Shown: positions 8,202-11,359 of the stretch, in pieces | Position numbering within the stretch: position 1 is the first letter of the stretch | Layout of the letters: every line of letters starts with the position of its first letter | NCBI GenBank assembly: GCA_022572105.1 | Contig: JACZWN010000107.1 | Span: 1-11,359, forward strand | Direction of reading: 5' to 3' | Length of the DNA: 11,359 nucleotides | DNA from: Pseudomonadota bacterium | GTDB lineage: Bacteria > Pseudomonadota > Alphaproteobacteria > Kiloniellales > J153 | Made by a program: the position numbers and the translations under genes | The notes under the pieces: generated by a model | What the model was told of the DNA's origin: nothing | The model's input: only the letters and a program-made list of their open reading frames with translations | The model's database searches: none

Positions 8202-8226
8202 GTCTGCTTCACCCCCGAGAGCGGAC
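8202..8226. repeat. GTCYGCT...AGCGGAC hairpin, dispersed-repeat-like
   Basis: GTCTGCT (8202-8208) and AGCGGAC (8220-8226) pair at six of seven positions around a C-rich loop. From memory, 'TGTCCGCTT...AAGCGGACA' hairpins are very common dispersed noncoding repeats in alphaproteobacteria, and this looks like a degenerate copy. That link is recall, not a search. Confidence 0.3.
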
Positions 8227-8370
8227 CCGGCGCTGAAGGCCCGGTTTCGTCGGCTGTCGACCCTAAGCGGCCATTCACCGACAGCCCCCGAAGCTCGTCT
8301 TCATCATCAAAAACAGATACGCTGCGCTGACCCGCTGGTTTCGATGCCGACCGCTGAAAGGCCGAAGGCC

Positions 8371-9147
8371 ATGCATGTTCGAAACATGATCCTCTGCCTT
8401 GGCACCGTCTTCTTGCTTGCCGCCGCCTTCTTGTGGGCGACTTTTGATCCCGACATGACTTCCGGCGAGTCGTCCGAGTTGATGGAGGCTTACAACCGTT
8501 ACAACAACCTATACCAGCAAGGCCGCTACTCGGAGGCCGAACCCTATGCCAAGGAAGCCTTGAGACTGGGGACGGAAGAGCTGGGCCGGAATGATCCGGC
8601 CCTTGTGGTCCTTCTCGACAACCTGGCGGATCTCCATCGAGCCCAAGGCCACTACGCCGAGGCCGAGCCGCTCTACAAACGCTCGCTGGAGATTAAGGAA
8701 AAGGCTCTCGGACCCGAGCATCCGGATGTGGTCGAGAGCTTGGAAAACTATACGGCACTACTCAGGCAAACCGCGCGCGCCGGTGAGGCAGAGAGCATGG
8801 AGACGCCCGCCAAAGCGGTCCGCGCTACGTATCAAGAGTTGTCGGCACGTGATATCGTAAAAATAATTACTACTTATTACGAAAACGAATCGATATTCGA
8901 AAGTGATTATCTTGGAAAAACATTCAAAGCGACGATGCATTTCGACTCCGTCAGGGAAGCGCTTGGAGGAGGTTATTTTGCGGGTTTCGACGGGATAAAT
9001 GGTTCCGCTGGTCTAACCTGTCGTTTTCTCAAAACCCTGCCGAATGAAATTATCGATTGGGACGCGGGTAAGTCGGTTTATTTAACTGGCGTCGTGTATG
9101 ACGTTGTACTTTCTACTCTTTATTTAAAGAGATGCAGATTCAAATAA
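8371..9147 (+). CDS. Membrane-anchored TPR protein with C-terminal OB-like (tRNA_anti-like) domain
   Basis: The 258-residue product starts with an uncleaved-looking signal anchor (residues 6-24, I-L-C-L-G-T-V-F-L-L-A-A-A-F-L-W), so it probably faces the periplasm. Residues about 36-145 hold two or more kinesin-light-chain-type TPR units, best seen in G-R-Y-S-E-A-E-P-Y-A-K-E-A-L and the repeat G-H-Y-A-E-A-E-P-L-Y-K-R-S-L-E-I. Residues about 159-258 (D-I-V-K-I-I-T-T-Y-Y-E-N-E, Y-L-G-K-T-F-K-A, C-R-F-L, Y-L-T-G-V-V, L-K-R-C) follow the pattern of tRNA_anti-like OB-fold domains. TPR units bind proteins; the partner is unknown. ATG 8371 is chosen because GAAAGG precedes it by nine bases and it begins the anchor; the frame is open further upstream. 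The OB part is much AT-richer than the TPR part. Function unknown. Confidence 0.75.
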   Translation: MHVRNMILCLGTVFLLAAAFLWATFDPDMTSGESSELMEAYNRYNNLYQQGRYSEAEPYAKEALRLGTEELGRNDPALVVLLDNLADLHRAQGHYAEAEPLYKRSLEIKEKALGPEHPDVVESLENYTALLRQTARAGEAESMETPAKAVRATYQELSARDIVKIITTYYENESIFESDYLGKTFKATMHFDSVREALGGGYFAGFDGINGSAGLTCRFLKTLPNEIIDWDAGKSVYLTGVVYDVVLSTLYLKRCRFK

Positions 9148-9220
9148 GAGCGCGTTTTAATCATGAATGCCGTGGCGTATTGTTTGCGATGTCGACGAAT
9201 CAATGACGTGCTGACGCTTT

Positions 9221-9348
9221 ATACCAAGGAGCCCATGAACGGACCCACGCGATCGCTCATCGGCAAGACGCCGCATAAGCGGCGCCGCGCGATCGCCCTT
9301 GCCTCCGGCCGCAAAAATGCAAGAGTCCGTTCTTGCGCTCCTTGGTAT
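9221..9348. mobile_element. 128-bp terminal-inverted-repeat element, MITE-like (copy 2)
   Basis: The left 26 bases (9221-9246) and the reverse complement of the right 26 bases (9323-9348) agree at 23 positions, beginning ATACCAAGGAGC and continuing through GAACGGAC. The outer 12 bases are the same as both ends of the element at 2153-2265, but the interior is unrelated. The interior has a GCCGC-ATAA-GCGGC hairpin near 9270-9284 and GCGATCG copies. It starts 73 bp after the TPR gene. No gene lies inside. No certain target duplication is visible beyond the TA within each end. Confidence 0.6.
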
Positions 9349-9499
9349 TAGAGGGGACTCCACGGGGGCGGTTTCATTAACACATTGAGGTTCTGGGTAA
9401 GCCGGGCTTTCGCGGGTGCGTGTCTCTGGATTTGCGGGCCCAAACGGGGAAGACGCAAGGCACCGAGGACCGGATTGACCACCACTTCCGCTTATGGCT
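9349..9499. other. Intergenic stretch without recognised content
   Basis: Bases 9349-9499 lie between two inverted-repeat elements. I see no gene, promoter or RNA here. A minus-strand frame spans the stretch but runs through both neighbouring repeats and has no family likeness or ribosome site. Confidence 0.5.
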
Positions 9500-9647
9500 G
9501 AGGCTGTTGAAGAAGTCGGAGCCGACGGATTTTGTGCAACTATCGTTCCTGTAGGCTGAGCTTGAAGCAACATTGATTCAACATCGCCCCGGACTTTGAA
9601 TTATTGTTTCAAAAATTCTGGTCCTCGGGACTTCGTCAACAGCCTCG
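9500..9647. mobile_element. 148-bp IS-end-like inverted-repeat element (non-autonomous or remnant)
   Basis: GAGGCTGTTGAAGAAGTC (9500-9517) and the reverse complement of 9630-9647 match at 17 of 18 positions. The 'GGCTGTTGAA.AAGTC' form resembles the ends of common IS5/IS1182-like insertion sequences (recall). The 112-bp interior has no transposase and includes a TTTGAA/TTCAAA hairpin near 9595-9613. This could be a MITE or an IS with its centre deleted. No flanking direct repeat is evident. Bases 9648-9756 up to the alanine dehydrogenase stop show nothing further. Confidence 0.55.
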
Positions 9648-9756
9648 ACTAATCTCGGACTCAATGGCCGCACTTGAACGATGACCGCTTTCGGACGATT
9701 TGCCGACATTCGTGTCCGCTTCGTGCGTTCAGCGCGTCAAATTACAAACTGAGACG

Positions 9757-10875
9757 CTACAAGGCCAAGGCTTCCTCGGGCGCGGTGTAGGGCAGGTCGA
9801 GGGCCTTGGCGACGGCCTTGTAGGTGACCTTGCCGCCGGCCACGTTGAGGCCTTGCTTCAAGTGCGGGTCCTCGGCCAGCGCCCGGCGGTGGCCCTTGTC
9901 GGCGAGCGCCAGGGTAAAGGGCAGGGTCGCGTTGTTGAGCGCGAAGGTCGAGGTGCGCGCGACCGCGCCGGGCATGTTGGTGACGCAGTAATGCACCGCG
10001 CCCTCCGCGACGTAGGTCGGCTTGGCGTGGGTGGTCGGGCGCGAGGTCTCGAAGCAGCCGCCCTGGTCGATGGCGATGTCGACCAGCACCGAACCCGGGC
10101 GCATCCGCTTGACCATCTCGCGCGTGACCAGCTTGGGCGCCGCCGCCCCGGGGACCAGCACCGCGCCGATCACCAGGTCCGCGCCGATCACGTGAGACTC
10201 GATGTTGTCCACGGTCGAGAAGATGGTGTTCAGCATCGGCCCGAACTGGAGGTCGAGGGCGTAGAGCTGGCCTAAGTTTATGTCGATCACCGTGACGTGC
10301 GCCTCCATGCCCATGGCCATGCGCGCCGCGTTGGTGCCCGAGACCCCGCCGCCGATGACCACCACGTGCGCGGCCGCGACCCCGGGCACGCCGCCCAGCA
10401 GCATGCCCGAGCCGCCCTGCTCCTTCTCCAGGCAGTGGGCGCCGACCTGCACCGACATGCGCCCGGCGACCTCGCTCATGGGCGCCAGCAGCGGCAGGCC
10501 GCCGCCCGCGTCGGTCACGGTCTCGTAGGCGATCGCGATGCAGCCCGAATCGATCAGGCCCTGGGTCTGGGCCAGGTCGGGCGCGAGATGAAGATAGGTG
10601 AACAGCACCTGTCCTTCGCGCAGTTGCCGGTATTCCCGCTCCAGCGGCTCCTTGACCTTGACCACCATGTCGGCCTTGGCGAAGACCTCCTCGGCGCTGT
10701 CGGCGATCTCGGCCCCGGCATTGCGGTAGTCGTCGTCGGTAAAGCCGATGCCGCCGCCCGCGTTGGTCTCGATCGTGACCCGGTGGCCGTGATGCACCAG
10801 TTCGCGCACCGTGCCCGGCACCAGTCCGACCCGGTACTCCTCGACCTTGATCTCCTTTGGAACCCCGATCAGCAT
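9757..10875 (-). CDS. ald: Alanine dehydrogenase
   Basis: The 372-residue product has the full length and the catalytic set of NAD-dependent L-alanine dehydrogenase at the usual numbering: R15 in E-E-Y-R-V-G-L, K75 in V-K-V-K-E-P, H96 in Y-L-H-L-A and D270 in D-I-A-I-D-Q-G-G. The central Rossmann domain has G-G-G-V-S-G (175-180) and the cofactor aspartate D198 in V-I-D-I-N. The enzyme interconverts L-alanine and pyruvate plus ammonium in the cytoplasm. ATG 10875 begins the conserved M-L-I-G-V-P-K-E-I-K, with GGGAG nine bases upstream. It starts only 40 bp after the stop of the dehydrogenase-like gene on the same strand, so the two are probably one operon. It could recycle alanine made by pyruvate-dependent aminotransferases such as the one at 5336-6655. 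Confidence 0.97.
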   Translation of the reverse strand: MLIGVPKEIKVEEYRVGLVPGTVRELVHHGHRVTIETNAGGGIGFTDDDYRNAGAEIADSAEEVFAKADMVVKVKEPLEREYRQLREGQVLFTYLHLAPDLAQTQGLIDSGCIAIAYETVTDAGGGLPLLAPMSEVAGRMSVQVGAHCLEKEQGGSGMLLGGVPGVAAAHVVVIGGGVSGTNAARMAMGMEAHVTVIDINLGQLYALDLQFGPMLNTIFSTVDNIESHVIGADLVIGAVLVPGAAAPKLVTREMVKRMRPGSVLVDIAIDQGGCFETSRPTTHAKPTYVAEGAVHYCVTNMPGAVARTSTFALNNATLPFTLALADKGHRRALAEDPHLKQGLNVAGGKVTYKAVAKALDLPYTAPEEALAL

Positions 10876-10915
10876 GGCCTCGTTCTCCCGCTCCGGCGAT
10901 GATTCGAACGGCCGC

Positions 10916-11359
10916 TCAGGCCTTCACGCGCTCGGCTTTCGGGTCGTACAGCGGCCGCAGGCTGGCGCGCGCGGCGAAGCGCTCGCCGGCGACCTCGATC
11001 TCGTAGCTGCCCGAGTCGACGAAGTCCGCGTTGACCCCGTCGGGATGGCCGACGTAGCCGAGCCCGACCGCCCGGCCCAGGTGGTGCCCGTAATTGCCCG
11101 AGGTCAGGTAGCCGACCATCTCGCCGTCGCGCAGGATCGGTTCGTTGTGGTAGAGCAGCGGCTCCGGGTCCTCGAGGGCGAACTGGACCAGGCGCTTCTT
11201 GACCCCGTTGTCCTTCTGGCGGAGCAGCGCGTCGCGCCCGATGAAGGGCACGTTCTTGTCGAGGCGCACGGCGAAGCCGAGCCCGGCCTCGATGGGCGTG
11301 TCCTCGCCGGTGATGTCGTGGCCCCAGTGGCGGTACGCCTTCTCGATGCGCAGGCTGTC
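10916..11359 (-). CDS. Dimethylglycine/sarcosine dehydrogenase-like protein, C-terminal GcvT domain (partial)
   Basis: A minus-strand frame enters from the right edge (D-S-L-R-I-E-K-A-Y-R-H-W-G-H-D) and ends with TGA at 10916-10918, giving about 147 residues. L-R-I-E-K-A-Y-R, D-I-T-G-E-D-T-P-I-E-A-G-L-G-F, F-I-G-R-D-A-L, then G-E-M-V-G-Y-L-T-S-G-N-Y-G-H and a final L-Y-D-P-K are typical of the folate-binding GcvT and barrel domains at the C-terminus of FAD-linked dimethylglycine or sarcosine dehydrogenases. These oxidise N-methyl groups and pass formaldehyde to tetrahydrofolate. Only the C-terminus is visible, so a free-standing aminomethyltransferase (GcvT/DmdA-like) cannot be excluded. It probably heads an operon with alanine dehydrogenase, 40 bp downstream. 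Confidence 0.8.
   Translation of the reverse strand, partial: DSLRIEKAYRHWGHDITGEDTPIEAGLGFAVRLDKNVPFIGRDALLRQKDNGVKKRLVQFALEDPEPLLYHNEPILRDGEMVGYLTSGNYGHHLGRAVGLGYVGHPDGVNADFVDSGSYEIEVAGERFAARASLRPLYDPKAERVKA

Noticed and set aside
8140..8370. N-terminal extension of the TPR protein back to 8140
   Set aside because: It would put 77 unrelated residues, partly from a repeat-like hairpin, ahead of the membrane anchor; ATG 8371 has a ribosome site.
9157..9573. 138-codon minus-strand frame across the inverted-repeat elements
   Set aside because: It spans two separate repeat elements and has no conserved domain; more likely open by chance.

Overview
The window looks like a high-GC alphaproteobacterial chromosome, possibly Rhodospirillales-like. 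This rests on base composition, codon use and gene content (Tat-exported PotD-type binding protein, MocR regulator, GcvT-domain demethylase, Ald), not on a marker gene. Most of it is ordinary amino-acid/amine catabolism and uptake.

Layout. Base 1-380 (+) is the 3' end of an NMT1/SsuA-like ABC substrate-binding protein. It converges on a MocR/GabR-type regulator at 421-1893 (-). Bases 1894-2455 are a gene-poor gap holding CTGG-type direct repeats beside the regulator, a 23-codon ORF, a 113-bp inverted-repeat-bounded element and a likely promoter. At 2456-3631 (+) is a Tat-exported PotD-like polyamine-binding protein without permease genes. A minus-strand run follows in transcription order: a hydroxyacid-oxoacid transhydrogenase-like Fe-ADH (8092-6776), a class III omega-aminotransferase (6655-5336) and an M24 creatinase/prolidase-like hydrolase (5079-3784). 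Bases 8371-9147 (+) carry a small membrane-anchored TPR protein fused to an OB-like domain; its 3' half is clearly AT-richer. Bases 9148-9756 have no gene but hold two small inverted-repeat-bounded elements. The window ends with alanine dehydrogenase (10875-9757, -), preceded 40 bp upstream by the C-terminal GcvT part of a dimethylglycine/sarcosine dehydrogenase-like protein that runs off the edge.

How the genes may work together (inference). PotD-type uptake could supply polyamines. Polyamine breakdown gives GABA or other omega-amino acids, which an omega-aminotransferase can deaminate. The transhydrogenase connects 4-hydroxybutyrate with succinic semialdehyde. A GabR-like regulator fits such a pathway, and alanine dehydrogenase would regenerate pyruvate from the alanine formed by pyruvate-dependent transamination. 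No single operon ties these together, so this is a working hypothesis.

Most notable non-genic signal: two separate elements, 113 and 128 bp, with unrelated interiors, whose four ends all read ATACCAAGGAGC. They look like members of a miniature inverted-repeat family. I found no CRISPR array, rRNA, tRNA, intact insertion sequence or obvious defence system.
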